Shown: one piece after another, positions 26,423 to 33,778 of the stretch | Numbering within the stretch: position 1 is the first letter of the stretch | Layout of the letters: each line of letters starts with the position of its first letter | NCBI RefSeq assembly: GCF_002906255.1 | Contig: NZ_POTC01000025.1 | Span: 1-46,883, forward strand | Length of the DNA: 46,883 nt | Source of the DNA: Novacetimonas maltaceti | GTDB taxonomy: Bacteria; Pseudomonadota; Alphaproteobacteria; Acetobacterales; Acetobacteraceae | Direction: 5' to 3' | Program-made: the position numbers and the translations under genes | The notes under the pieces: generated by a model | The model's database searches: none | Told to the model about the DNA's origin: nothing | The model's input: only the letters and a program-made list of their open reading frames with translations

Positions 26423-26848
26423 TCATACCGTAATATTCGGGTCGGGCGTGGTGTTGGGCACCCCGGCTTCGTCGGCCTGTTGCTGCGTCAATGGCAGGTT
26501 TTGCGTGCACAATGGCAATGGCGTGCCCAGCCACAGGCTGTCGGTGGCATGGTCATGTTGTGGATGGATGGTGTTGGGATGGACCAGGATGCTCAGCCCA
26601 TTGCGGTTCAGCATCAGCCACGGCACGAAGGTCCCGAACAGGGAGGTTGCAAAGGCGACCTGGAACATGCTGGCGGAATGAGGCCCCACGGGGGAGGTGT
26701 GCACGCGCCCGACGCGGACGGCGAAACGGTCCGACAGGGCGGCGCGCAGTTCCTGCGCACGGGGCAGCGTGCTGGCGCAGAAATAGACATGTGCGTGGTA
26801 GCTTGCGATTTCATCAATGCGACGTGGCGCGAATGTCGGGGTTTCCAT
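26423..26848 (-). CDS. DOPA 4,5-dioxygenase family protein
   Basis: Small protein (141 residues) of the DOPA_dioxygen family (PF08883). The diagnostic blocks are SYHAHVYF near the N-terminus, SPVGPHSASMFQVAF, VPWLMLNRNGLSILVHPNT and DHATDSLWLG; the His residues in HAHVYF, GPH and HPNT would bind iron. Plant and fungal relatives cleave catechol rings; the bacterial proteins are mostly uncharacterised. The start ATG at 26848 follows AGGAG by 9 bases. The C-terminal 25 residues are not conserved in my reading. It may be co-transcribed with the downstream GH144-like gene, although no functional link is obvious. Confidence 0.85.
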   Translation of the reverse strand: METPTFAPRRIDEIASYHAHVYFCASTLPRAQELRAALSDRFAVRVGRVHTSPVGPHSASMFQVAFATSLFGTFVPWLMLNRNGLSILVHPNTIHPQHDHATDSLWLGTPLPLCTQNLPLTQQQADEAGVPNTTPDPNITV

Positions 26849-27090
26849 CGTCGGTTGCTCCTGTGGATGGGAATGATGCCATCACTGTTGGTTACATTCT
26901 GTTACGTTATGGGAGGCCGCAGGACAGGGTTTTTCGCGGATGGCCCGAAGGCTGCGGCTGTCGCAGGCGGTGCGCGCCCGGTCATGCCTTCATATGGCCG
27001 CATGGGCATGGTTGCCTGCATGGGGGTTATGGGCAAGATGTCGTGATGATGTCGGGAAACCGGCCCCTGAAGAGTCAAGGAGGACATGCC

Positions 27091-27624
27091 ATGAGGCATC
27101 GTTGTATTCGGTTTGCGGTTCCACTGGCATTTTCCCTGATCGGGTCTGGTATCGTGGCGTCCCCGTCCCAAGCCGCCCCGTCGCCTTACATCCAGCTGGC
27201 GCAATGGGATGGTCAACAGGAGCAGCAGCGCCAGCAGCAGATGCAGCAGATGCAGGAACAGTTCCGCCAGCAGCGTGAACAGTTGCGCCAGCAGCATGAG
27301 CAGCAACGACAGCAGATGGAACAGCAGCGCCAGCAGATGGAAGACCAGTACAGGCAGCAGCAGGACCAGTTGCGCCAGCAGGCCGATCAGATGCGTGGCC
27401 AGCCCAATGCCGGGTTCCAGTTGCAGCAGCGCCAGCAGCAGATCGAAATGCAGCGCCAGCAGCAGATGCAGCAGATGCAGCAGCAGTACCAGCAGCAGCA
27501 GATGCAGTTGCGTCAGCAGGCCGATCAGATGCGCCAGCAACAGATGCAGCAGATGCAGCAGTTGGGTGGGCAGGGATGGAATGGCCAGCAGTGGAACAAC
27601 AGTCAGGACTGGGGCCACTGGTGA
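27091..27624 (+). CDS. Exported glutamine-rich repeat protein, function unknown
   Basis: I do not recognise a characterised family. The 177-residue protein starts with a clear signal peptide (hydrophobic stretch, then ASPSQAAPS) and an excellent ribosome binding site, AAGGAGG at 27078-27084. From residue 36 on about 48% of residues are Gln (69 of 143 by my count), mixed with Arg, Met and Glu in patterns like RQQQMQQM, and it ends in a Trp/Asn/Gly-rich tail (GWNGQQWNNSQDWGHW). Two long segments repeat: both contain LRQQADQMR. The spacing could permit a long helix or coiled coil; it could also be disordered or aggregation-prone in the periplasm. The mixed codons around the repeats and the signal peptide argue that it is a real gene. 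Neighbours give no clue. Confidence 0.75.
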   Translation: MRHRCIRFAVPLAFSLIGSGIVASPSQAAPSPYIQLAQWDGQQEQQRQQQMQQMQEQFRQQREQLRQQHEQQRQQMEQQRQQMEDQYRQQQDQLRQQADQMRGQPNAGFQLQQRQQQIEMQRQQQMQQMQQQYQQQQMQLRQQADQMRQQQMQQMQQLGGQGWNGQQWNNSQDWGHW

Positions 27625-27655
27625 ACCCGTAGCGCCAGGGATATGGTAAAATCAT

Positions 27656-27715
27656 AAAGGTTTTTGGATGCCGCCTTCTGGCCTGTGAAGGCGGCATCCT
27701 TTGAAGCTTTCTGGC
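27656..27715. repeat. Dispersed intergenic repeat copy B, with terminator-like stem
   Basis: AAAGGTTTTTGGATGCCGCCTT, a short loop, AAGGCGGCATCC and TTTGAAGCTTTC follow in the same order as in copy A at 8427-8508. The core is a perfect 13-bp stem, 27666-27678 with 27687-27699, around an 8-base loop, followed by TTTGAAGC. It lies 42 bases after the glutamine-rich gene and could end its transcript. Confidence 0.55.
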
Positions 27716-27761
27716 AAAAGGGTCATCAGGAACTTCCTGTGGCCCTTGCCGGAAGGCAAAT

Positions 27762-27810
27762 AAAAACCGCCGCCCCTCACATGCAGGACATGTGGGAAAC
27801 GGCGGTTTTT
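27762..27810. terminator. Bidirectional nested-hairpin terminator
   Basis: AAAAACCGCCG (27762-27772) pairs perfectly with CGGCGGTTTTT (27800-27810). Inside the loop a second stem, CACATG/CATGTG, forms around CAGGA. On each strand the stem ends in a run of five T, as in an intrinsic terminator. It separates the converging glutamine-rich and cytochrome genes and can serve both. Confidence 0.8.
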
Positions 27811-27829
27811 CTTGACCGTGGAAAACGGG

Positions 27830-29152
27830 TCAGGGCGTCTTCGGGGTATCAGTCCGCAGCTTTGCAACCTGTTCGGCGGTCACGGCGTGATCGCCACTTC
27901 CAAAGGTCTTCATGACGTAATTGACCAGGCTTGCGATTTCGGTATCGCTGAGGCGCTCGACATCGGAATTGCCGTCAAAGCCGGGCATATGCACATGCAG
28001 GTCGCCCGTCGTGCGGTCAACGCCGTTCAGGATCGTCATGATCAGGTTGTCGGGACGGCCCGCGCCGGTGACCGAGTTATGGAACAGGGAAGGCGCATAA
28101 TGGTCGGTGGTTCCCGCGCCGTTCATGCCATGACAGGCGGCGCAGTTCGCGTCATAGATGTGCTGCCCGTCCATTTCCGCAAGATTGTCGATGCGCGTCA
28201 GCTCACCGCTGCGTACATCGGCCTCTTCCGCCGGCTGGCCAAAGCTTTCGCGTGGCTTGGTTTCGGCGCTGTCTTCCTTGGCGGGCACCTGCAGGATATA
28301 GGCCGCAAGCGCATGCAGGTCGGCATCGGTCAGGTGGCTTGTGCTATGCTCCACCGCCTCGCCCATCGGGCCTGCCGCCTGGCTGAGGCCCGCGACATGC
28401 CCGGTTTGCAGATACTGCACGAGGTTGTCTTCGGTCCAGTTGCCGATGCCGCTTGTCTTGCTCGACGTGATGTTGGGGGCATACCACCCGATCAGTGGCG
28501 CACCGGCAAGGTAGTTATCCTGCTCCTCGCTCAGCATCATGTTGCGCGGGGTGTGGCAGGTGCCGCAGTGTTCAAGCGCGGTTGCCAGGTACTTGCCGCG
28601 CCGCATCTTGTCGAATGTGGCGGAATCGCCGCTTTCGGGGGGGACGGTGCTGGCCACCATGTTCCATGCGCTCATGGCGATGCGCAGGTTGGCGGGAAAG
28701 TTCAGTGACGTGGTGGGCGGGCTTTCGGCCACCGGCTTCACGCTGTGCATGAACCACGCATACAGCGCCTTCACATCACCATCCGTCAGCCCGGAATACG
28801 ATACGTAGGGCATGGCGGGATAGAGGTGGTTGCCGTCGCGGCGCAGCCCATGGCGGAGGCTTTTTTCAAAGTCCTCTTCCGTGTACTGGCCGATCCCGTG
28901 CTCGGGGTCGGGCGTGATGTTGGTGGAGATGACATCGCCCATCGGCGTTGCGATCTTCAGTCCCCCGGCAAACGGCTTGCCGCCCGGCTTGGTATGGCAG
29001 GCCACGCAGTCGGCCGCCGTGGCCAGATATTCCCCGCGGGCAAGAAGATCCGGCGAAGGATCTTCCGCCCGCGCGGGGGCGGACGACAGCGAAACAAGGG
29101 CCGTGCCTGCCGCCAGAATGGACCACAGGGCTTTGCGCGCGATATCAGGCAT
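27830..29152 (-). CDS. Triheme cytochrome c subunit of membrane-bound sugar/polyol dehydrogenase
   Basis: Membrane-anchored periplasmic cytochrome that passes electrons from the flavoprotein subunit to ubiquinone. After a signal peptide (ending SAPARA) three heme sites are visible: CVACH at 49-53, CGTCH at 196-200 and CAACH at 337-341, each followed by distant Met ligand candidates. The length (440 residues) and three-heme layout match the C subunits of alcohol, gluconate, sorbitol and fructose dehydrogenases of acetic acid bacteria. Its ATG at 29152 overlaps the 3' end of the flavoprotein gene by 8 bases, consistent with translational coupling. The substrate is set by the flavoprotein, not this subunit. 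The nested terminator at 27762-27810 ends the operon. Confidence 0.92.
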   Translation of the reverse strand: MPDIARKALWSILAAGTALVSLSSAPARAEDPSPDLLARGEYLATAADCVACHTKPGGKPFAGGLKIATPMGDVISTNITPDPEHGIGQYTEEDFEKSLRHGLRRDGNHLYPAMPYVSYSGLTDGDVKALYAWFMHSVKPVAESPPTTSLNFPANLRIAMSAWNMVASTVPPESGDSATFDKMRRGKYLATALEHCGTCHTPRNMMLSEEQDNYLAGAPLIGWYAPNITSSKTSGIGNWTEDNLVQYLQTGHVAGLSQAAGPMGEAVEHSTSHLTDADLHALAAYILQVPAKEDSAETKPRESFGQPAEEADVRSGELTRIDNLAEMDGQHIYDANCAACHGMNGAGTTDHYAPSLFHNSVTGAGRPDNLIMTILNGVDRTTGDLHVHMPGFDGNSDVERLSDTEIASLVNYVMKTFGSGDHAVTAEQVAKLRTDTPKTP

Positions 29153-30782
29153 GGGCGAGTTCTTTTTTCAGCGTATCGGCAACGCGCAGGGCAAGGGCGG
29201 CCACCGTCAGGGTAATGTTGCCTGTTCCGACTGCGGAAAAGACGGACGAACTCGCCATGAACAGGTTTTCATGGTCATGGGTGCGGCAGTAGCCGTCCAC
29301 CACGGAATCCTTCGGGTCCGTCCCCATGATGGTGCTGCCGGCGGGATGGTCCTGCGGGAAATATCCCGGCGTCCACTGTTCGTCCGTGCCATGCATCAGG
29401 CCGATCAGTTCGCGGAACATGCCACGCGTATGTTCGCAGCTTTTGACGGTATATTCAGGCAGCTTGTAATAGACTTCCGGGTGCGGGATGCCCAGCATGT
29501 CCTTCTTGGTCTGGCTCAGCGTCAGGCGGTTTTCCGGGTCGGCGATGCCTTCGTTATGGCTGAACAGCCGCACGGTATGCGACGCGAGGTAGCGGATCTG
29601 CTCCTCGAGTTCGCGCCCGACATATCCCTTGGAAATTGCAAGTGCGGTGGCCAGGTCCACCTGGTTGTCATCAACCATGTGGACAAGGTACGCGCCACGG
29701 GTGTTGCGCCAGTCGCCATCGCGGAAATTGTCGATGACATTGGTCTCCAGCGGGCCGCGACCGGGCCACAGCGCCTTGTCACCGCTGATGAAGCTGACCT
29801 GCACGCCGGTATGGTCCATCATGTTGCGGCCGACATGGCCCGAACTGTTGGCGACGCCGTCGGGGCTCTGCTCATCGGCCGAGACCAGCAGCAGCTTTGC
29901 CGTTTCGATGCAGTGCGCGGCAATGACGAAATACTTGCCCGTCACGCGGTGGCTGCCCTTGTCCGGGTCATAATAATGGACGGCCGTCACACGCTTGTTC
30001 GCGCTGTCACGCTCGATCCGGTAGACCACGGCGTTGGGGATGAACTTCGCCCCCGCGGCTTCGGCATGGTACACGGAATAGCTGCCGTTATACATCGCCC
30101 CGATGGGGCAGATCGGCATGCAGTTGTTATGCCCTTCGCAGGTGGGGCGGTTGTCATAGGGGCGGGTGTTGCGGGCCTGCGGTTCATGCACGACGCGCCA
30201 CGGGGTCTTTTCGCTGATCAGCTTGCGGAACTGCTGCGCGGCATAGGAAATCGGCAGCGCCTCCATCGGGTATGGCTGCTTGCGCGGGGAGCCGAGGTCT
30301 TCCTTCGCCGGGTCCGGGCCGCAGACGCCCATCATGACCTCGGCCTGGTAATAGAACGGCTCGAGATCCTCGTATTTCAGGGCCCAGTCACGACCCTGCC
30401 CATAGCGGCTTTTCAGTTCGAAATCGGACGGCAGGTAACGCCACGCGCACCCGGCCCAGTGCCATGTGGTGCCGCCCATCATGCGCAGGTAAACCTGCTG
30501 GTAGGCTTCGGCATCGGGGCCGGTCGTGTGCAGGTATTCGTTCGGGGTGATCTGGTTGGGGGGATGCAGCGCCCACGGCACCGCAGGGAACGGCTCCTGA
30601 TAGGAGGGCTTGTTTTCGAGGTTGCGGAAATTTTCCACGAAATGCTGGCGGTCCACCCGCGGACCGGCCTCCAGCACGATGACCGAAATGCCGGCACGGG
30701 CCAGTTCGTTGGCGATGGAACTGCCTGCGACGCCGGACCCGACGATCACGACGTCCGCAGAGAGGGATTGTTCGGAAGACAT
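29145..30782 (-). CDS. GMC-type FAD dehydrogenase large subunit (sorbitol/gluconate dehydrogenase class)
   Basis: Catalytic flavoprotein of a periplasmic membrane-bound dehydrogenase. The FAD-binding motif VIVGSGVAGSS is at residues 12-22, MMGGTTWHWAG near 101-111, and CEGHNNCMPIC at 215-225 (Cys215, Cys221, Cys225, spaced CX5CX3C) is the proposed three-iron/four-sulfur site found in FAD sorbitol and fructose dehydrogenases. DHPAGSTIMG and GTGNITLTVAALA near the C-terminus carry the GMC active-site His/Asn region. No signal peptide is present; the complex is presumably exported by the small subunit's twin-arginine signal. The start ATG at 30782 follows GGAG by 9 bases and the small-subunit stop by 18. 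Sorbitol, gluconate, 2-ketogluconate or another polyol remain possible substrates. Confidence 0.9.
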   Translation of the reverse strand: MSSEQSLSADVVIVGSGVAGSSIANELARAGISVIVLEAGPRVDRQHFVENFRNLENKPSYQEPFPAVPWALHPPNQITPNEYLHTTGPDAEAYQQVYLRMMGGTTWHWAGCAWRYLPSDFELKSRYGQGRDWALKYEDLEPFYYQAEVMMGVCGPDPAKEDLGSPRKQPYPMEALPISYAAQQFRKLISEKTPWRVVHEPQARNTRPYDNRPTCEGHNNCMPICPIGAMYNGSYSVYHAEAAGAKFIPNAVVYRIERDSANKRVTAVHYYDPDKGSHRVTGKYFVIAAHCIETAKLLLVSADEQSPDGVANSSGHVGRNMMDHTGVQVSFISGDKALWPGRGPLETNVIDNFRDGDWRNTRGAYLVHMVDDNQVDLATALAISKGYVGRELEEQIRYLASHTVRLFSHNEGIADPENRLTLSQTKKDMLGIPHPEVYYKLPEYTVKSCEHTRGMFRELIGLMHGTDEQWTPGYFPQDHPAGSTIMGTDPKDSVVDGYCRTHDHENLFMASSSVFSAVGTGNITLTVAALALRVADTLKKELAHA

Positions 30783-30800
30783 GGCGTGACGCTCCGGCTG

Positions 30801-31409
30801 TCAGGTGGGTTCCACGACGAAGGTGGAGGGCGAAAGGGCGGGTTCGCCTGTCGGAACGGCCACTTCCGGCGGGGTCTGGGTCCAGTAGAACGGACCGCCC
30901 TGCGCATAGGTCTTGGGGTAGATGGCGTCCTTGGTGATGTCGAACATCAGGGCGGAGCGGTAGACAACCACCTTGTGGTCCGCAAGGCCGCGATACCAAC
31001 CGGTCATGATGTCGTGGATGACGTCCTTGAAACCCGGGTCGGCCTGCTCGGCGGCCTTTGCCATGTCATGCGCACTGGCAAAGCTGTTCTTGTTCATCAG
31101 GTCATGCAGCCCGTTGATCTGGTCACGGCGCGTGGGCACCGCATGCACGATTCCCATGAACAGGGCATGGCCGATCCGCGGGTCGAGGGCGGTGCGGTCC
31201 GTCAGGCGCTGCGACACCGCCATGAACGCCGCCACGTCGGCATCGTCGGAGGCGGCGGCAAACGCCCCCGTGGTGCCGCAGGCCAGGGCGACCCCCATGC
31301 TGCCCAGCAGGACGTCACGACGCGACATCCGCACAAGCCGGTTCAGGCGTGCGCGACCGGGAGTGGAGTGGTGGAGGTCAGCAGGAAAACAGCGCTGGTC
31401 TGTAGCCAT
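30801..31409 (-). CDS. Sugar dehydrogenase small subunit with twin-arginine signal (FAD-SLDH family)
   Basis: Small subunit of the three-part dehydrogenase (PF12318, D-sorbitol dehydrogenase small-subunit family), needed for maturation and for export of the flavoprotein. A twin-arginine signal MSRRDVLLGSMG lies at residues 28-39, with an AFAAA-type cleavage region after it. Family features include VSQRLTD near the start of the mature part, HDIMTGWYRG and the C-terminal YPKTYAQGGPFYW. I choose the ATG at 31409, with GAGAGG about 9 bases upstream (202 residues); the frame runs further upstream to 31583 but without support, and an internal ATG at 31328 begins exactly at the Tat motif. It is the first gene of the S-L-C operon. 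Confidence 0.87.
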   Translation of the reverse strand: MATDQRCFPADLHHSTPGRARLNRLVRMSRRDVLLGSMGVALACGTTGAFAAASDDADVAAFMAVSQRLTDRTALDPRIGHALFMGIVHAVPTRRDQINGLHDLMNKNSFASAHDMAKAAEQADPGFKDVIHDIMTGWYRGLADHKVVVYRSALMFDITKDAIYPKTYAQGGPFYWTQTPPEVAVPTGEPALSPSTFVVEPT

Positions 31410-31755
31410 GTGGCGTCGCCTCTCGAGGACGTTTGGTCCAGCGGCAATGCCGGGAACATGGCATGGCCGCATTGAATGCAATGATGTCCGTATCGTTACA
31501 GCTTTTTCATTTATCCCGGCAACCTCTGACCTACTCATATGCGGAATGGCTGCCGCGCGGATATTGTGTGAACAGGGGGGCAATGGAGTATTTCTCCTGA
31601 AATACAGCCGGGAAAAACGAAACGAGGACTGTTTTTTGCATAGTGTGTAAGGAAAGATTTTTCCAGTGAGGGAAAAGCCATATCCCGCACCAGAAAAGAT
31701 GTATTTCAGGTCCCGTTTTCCATCATGCAGTATTGTCGGCCTATGCCCGTGCGGT
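31410..31755. other. Upstream region of the S-L-C dehydrogenase operon
   Basis: A 346-base, A+T-richer stretch without a supported gene separates the dehydrogenase operon from the HpxZ-like gene on the same strand. It contains the symmetric elements described separately (31588-31710) and GGAAAGATTTTTCC with adjacent GGGAAAAGCC near 31650-31680. It most likely holds the operon promoter. Confidence 0.45.
31588..31710. promoter_or_regulatory. Repeated GTATTTCAGG/CCTGAAATAC motif
   Basis: GTATTTC (31588-31594) and GAAATAC (31599-31605) form a perfect 7-bp inverted repeat around TCCT. The right half with its flank, CCTGAAATAC (31596-31605), recurs as its reverse complement GTATTTCAGG at 31701-31710. 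Three half sites upstream of the dehydrogenase operon suggest a dimeric repressor or activator with two binding places and possible looping. Confidence 0.4.
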
Positions 31756-32142
31756 TCACGATATGTCGGCCATCAGTGAAACATGCGCGGCGATGACTTT
31801 CCAGCCGTCTTTCGTGCGGATCCATGTCTGGCTCTGCCGGCCGATGCGGGTGCCGCCGGTGCGCTGGAATTCGAGGTCCACGGTGGCCACGTCGTCTCCC
31901 AGCGCGGTAATGACCCGGCGCAGGACCCTGCGTGGCGGCGATCCGCCAGTGCGTGCACGGCGGAAAGCCGCGATTTCCGCGGCGCCGTAAAGGTTTTCCC
32001 CCACGCCGTACCTGACCGTTTCCGGACCGTCATAAAACAGGCCATCCAGCGTTTCGATGCGGTTTTCGGCCAGTGCCTGTTCATACAGGTCCGACATTGC
32101 TGTGACTTCCGCGACGGTGGCGGGGTTGTTCAGTTCGGGCAT
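31756..32142 (-). CDS. hpxZ: HpxZ/AtzH-like SnoaL-fold protein
   Basis: Small (128 residues) cone-shaped alpha/beta protein of the AtzH-like family (PF11533). It matches HpxZ of the oxalurate (purine) pathway along most of its length: NNPATVAEVTAMSDLYEQAL, LDGLFYDGPETVRYGVGENLYG and GRQSQTWIRTKDGWKVIAAHVSLM, each block split here over the chain. HpxZ has no firmly established activity; relatives assist small amidohydrolases. The ATG at 32142 has GAAGG upstream. It follows the MFS gene by 43 bases on the same strand, so they probably form a two-gene operon. No other oxalurate or allantoin genes are in the window. Confidence 0.83.
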   Translation of the reverse strand: MPELNNPATVAEVTAMSDLYEQALAENRIETLDGLFYDGPETVRYGVGENLYGAAEIAAFRRARTGGSPPRRVLRRVITALGDDVATVDLEFQRTGGTRIGRQSQTWIRTKDGWKVIAAHVSLMADIS

Positions 32143-32185
32143 GCGCCTGTCCTTCGGTTGGGGCTGGCCGCCGGGGCGTGGCGGT

Positions 32186-33406
32186 TCAGGAACGCGATGC
32201 CGCCGGTTCCGGCGTGTCGGCATCGACATGCCCGGCAGTATGCCGCGTCGCGTCACGGGACTGGAAGTACTGCGCCAGCAGGACCAGGCCAAACCCGATC
32301 AGGGCGAATCCGGCCGACAGGATGGGCAGGCTGCCATAGGACCAGTGCGTGCCCACCAGGATCCCCCCGGCCCACGCGCCAATGGCATTGCCGAAATTGA
32401 ACGAACTCTGGTTCATGACCGCGGCGATGTTGGGGGCGGACCCCGAACATGCCACGACATAGGACTGCAGCGGCGCCATCGGGGCATAGATGAACACACC
32501 CCACAGGAACAGCAGGACAAGGCAGGTCCAGACATGCAGGCTGCCCGGCGCCAGCAGGAGTTGGACAACCGCCACGGCCCCCATCAGCCCCGCGCATGAC
32601 GGCAGCATCTTCCAGTCCGCCAGCCGCCCGCCCAGCAGGTTCCCAAGGCACAGGCCACCGCCGATCATCAGCAGGACGCCGTCGATCACATGTGTCGTCA
32701 GGCCCGTGCGGATCTGCAGGAAGGGGGAGATGTAGGTGAACAGGGTGAACATGCTGGCGGATGTGCACATCGAAACCAGCATCATGGTCACGACCAGCGG
32801 GCTGGTCATGGCGCGGAACTGTTCATACAGGCGGATGGTGGGGCCGGCCTTCCCGTCCTGGGGAATCCACAGCCACATCGTGCTCCACGCCGCGACACCC
32901 ACGCCGCAGATCAGCCAGAACGCCATGCGCCATGATGTCAGCTGCGCCACCACGGTGCCCAGCGGCACGCCAAGGATCATCGCCAGCGTCAGCCCGATAT
33001 AGACGAGGGAGAGCGCCTCCGCCCGTTTTTCCGGCGGGACGAGCTTGCCTGCCATGATCGACGCCGCGCCATAGAAGGTGCCGTGCGAAAATGATGTCAG
33101 CACGCGCGCGACCATCAGCGACCAGTATCCCGGTGCGATCGCGCTGCAGGCGTTGCCCGCGATGAAGATGCCCATCGTCAGCAGCAGCGTGTCGCGACGT
33201 GACAGGCTGTTGGTCAGGATGGCGACCAGCGGGGAGGCGATGGTCACGCCGATGGCATAGCCGGACACAAGCATGCCTGCCTGCGCGATGGACACATGCA
33301 GCCCGCTGGAAAGCTGGGGCAGCAGCCCCATGACGATGGTTTCGGTGGTCCCGAGGCCAAAGGCCCCGATTGCAAGGGCCAGCAGTGCGACAGGCAAGAA
33401 CGTCAC
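32186..33406 (-). CDS. MFS transporter, DHA1/AraJ-like
   Basis: Major facilitator superfamily inner-membrane transporter with about 12 helices in 406 residues. The first helix GAFGLGTTETIVMGLLPQLS and the motif NSLSRRDTLLLTMG between helices 2 and 3 place it with AraJ/PbuE-type DHA1 efflux proteins; motif C-like SLVYIGLTLAMILGVPLG follows in helix 5. The long open frame begins at a GTG (33406) abutting AAAAGG; a TTG four codons later has better spacing, so the start is uncertain. Linkage to the HpxZ-like gene suggests a purine-derived or ureide cargo, but drug or sugar efflux is just as possible. Confidence 0.83.
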   Translation of the reverse strand: MTFLPVALLALAIGAFGLGTTETIVMGLLPQLSSGLHVSIAQAGMLVSGYAIGVTIASPLVAILTNSLSRRDTLLLTMGIFIAGNACSAIAPGYWSLMVARVLTSFSHGTFYGAASIMAGKLVPPEKRAEALSLVYIGLTLAMILGVPLGTVVAQLTSWRMAFWLICGVGVAAWSTMWLWIPQDGKAGPTIRLYEQFRAMTSPLVVTMMLVSMCTSASMFTLFTYISPFLQIRTGLTTHVIDGVLLMIGGGLCLGNLLGGRLADWKMLPSCAGLMGAVAVVQLLLAPGSLHVWTCLVLLFLWGVFIYAPMAPLQSYVVACSGSAPNIAAVMNQSSFNFGNAIGAWAGGILVGTHWSYGSLPILSAGFALIGFGLVLLAQYFQSRDATRHTAGHVDADTPEPAASRS

Positions 33407-33778
33407 CCTTTTCGATCAGGTCATATGCGCGGATGGCATCCGCCATGGCATCGGTTTTTCATACCGGTGGCGGCCGCGCCAGTGCCGGCACGGGGCTTCT
33501 GATCTTCGGGATTTACCATTGATCTCCGGCGGAAAAGCTGAATGTCTTTTTGAAAAGGGATATCCAGCCGGCGGGAATATAATAATGCCGACCGATATTA
33601 CATAAATATGCAATATTTATTTTGCGGGCTGCATGAATGATGGCCGCCCGTGCCCTGCCGGGGCCGGTATTCCACTCCATGCGGAAAAATGGGCCAACTG
33701 ATTTTCAAAAGATTGCCGATGCCTGTAAAAGTGCCATGGCCTGGAACGGGATGGCCCCGTGCGGCCAGATGGTAGGGG
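33407..33778. other. Divergent intergenic region, MFS/TauE
   Basis: A 372-base stretch without a supported gene. Its middle, about 33540-33625, is strikingly A+T-rich (for example AATATAATAATG) and contains the perfect palindrome listed separately. The rest shows no recognisable feature. Confidence 0.4.
33602..33620. promoter_or_regulatory. Perfect A+T palindrome, candidate operator
   Basis: ATAAATAT (33602-33609) and ATATTTAT (33613-33620) are exact reverse complements around GCA. In a G+C-rich genome such a symmetric A+T element between two divergent transporter genes is a likely protein-binding site or an UP-type promoter element. Confidence 0.35.

Noticed and set aside
27230-27560. Possible CRISPR or simple-repeat array
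   Set aside because: The CAG-type repeats are irregular, in frame and code for Gln-rich protein; there are no equal spacers.
26902-27618. Leucine-rich 238-residue frame on the minus strand opposite the glutamine-rich gene
   Set aside because: It is the mirror of CAG-rich codons (CTG on the other strand). The plus-strand frame has a signal peptide and ribosome binding site; this one has neither.
28830-31475. 881-residue plus-strand frame opposite the dehydrogenase operon
   Set aside because: It runs across three real genes with conserved motifs on the minus strand. Long antisense frames are expected from the strong G/C bias at third codon positions.
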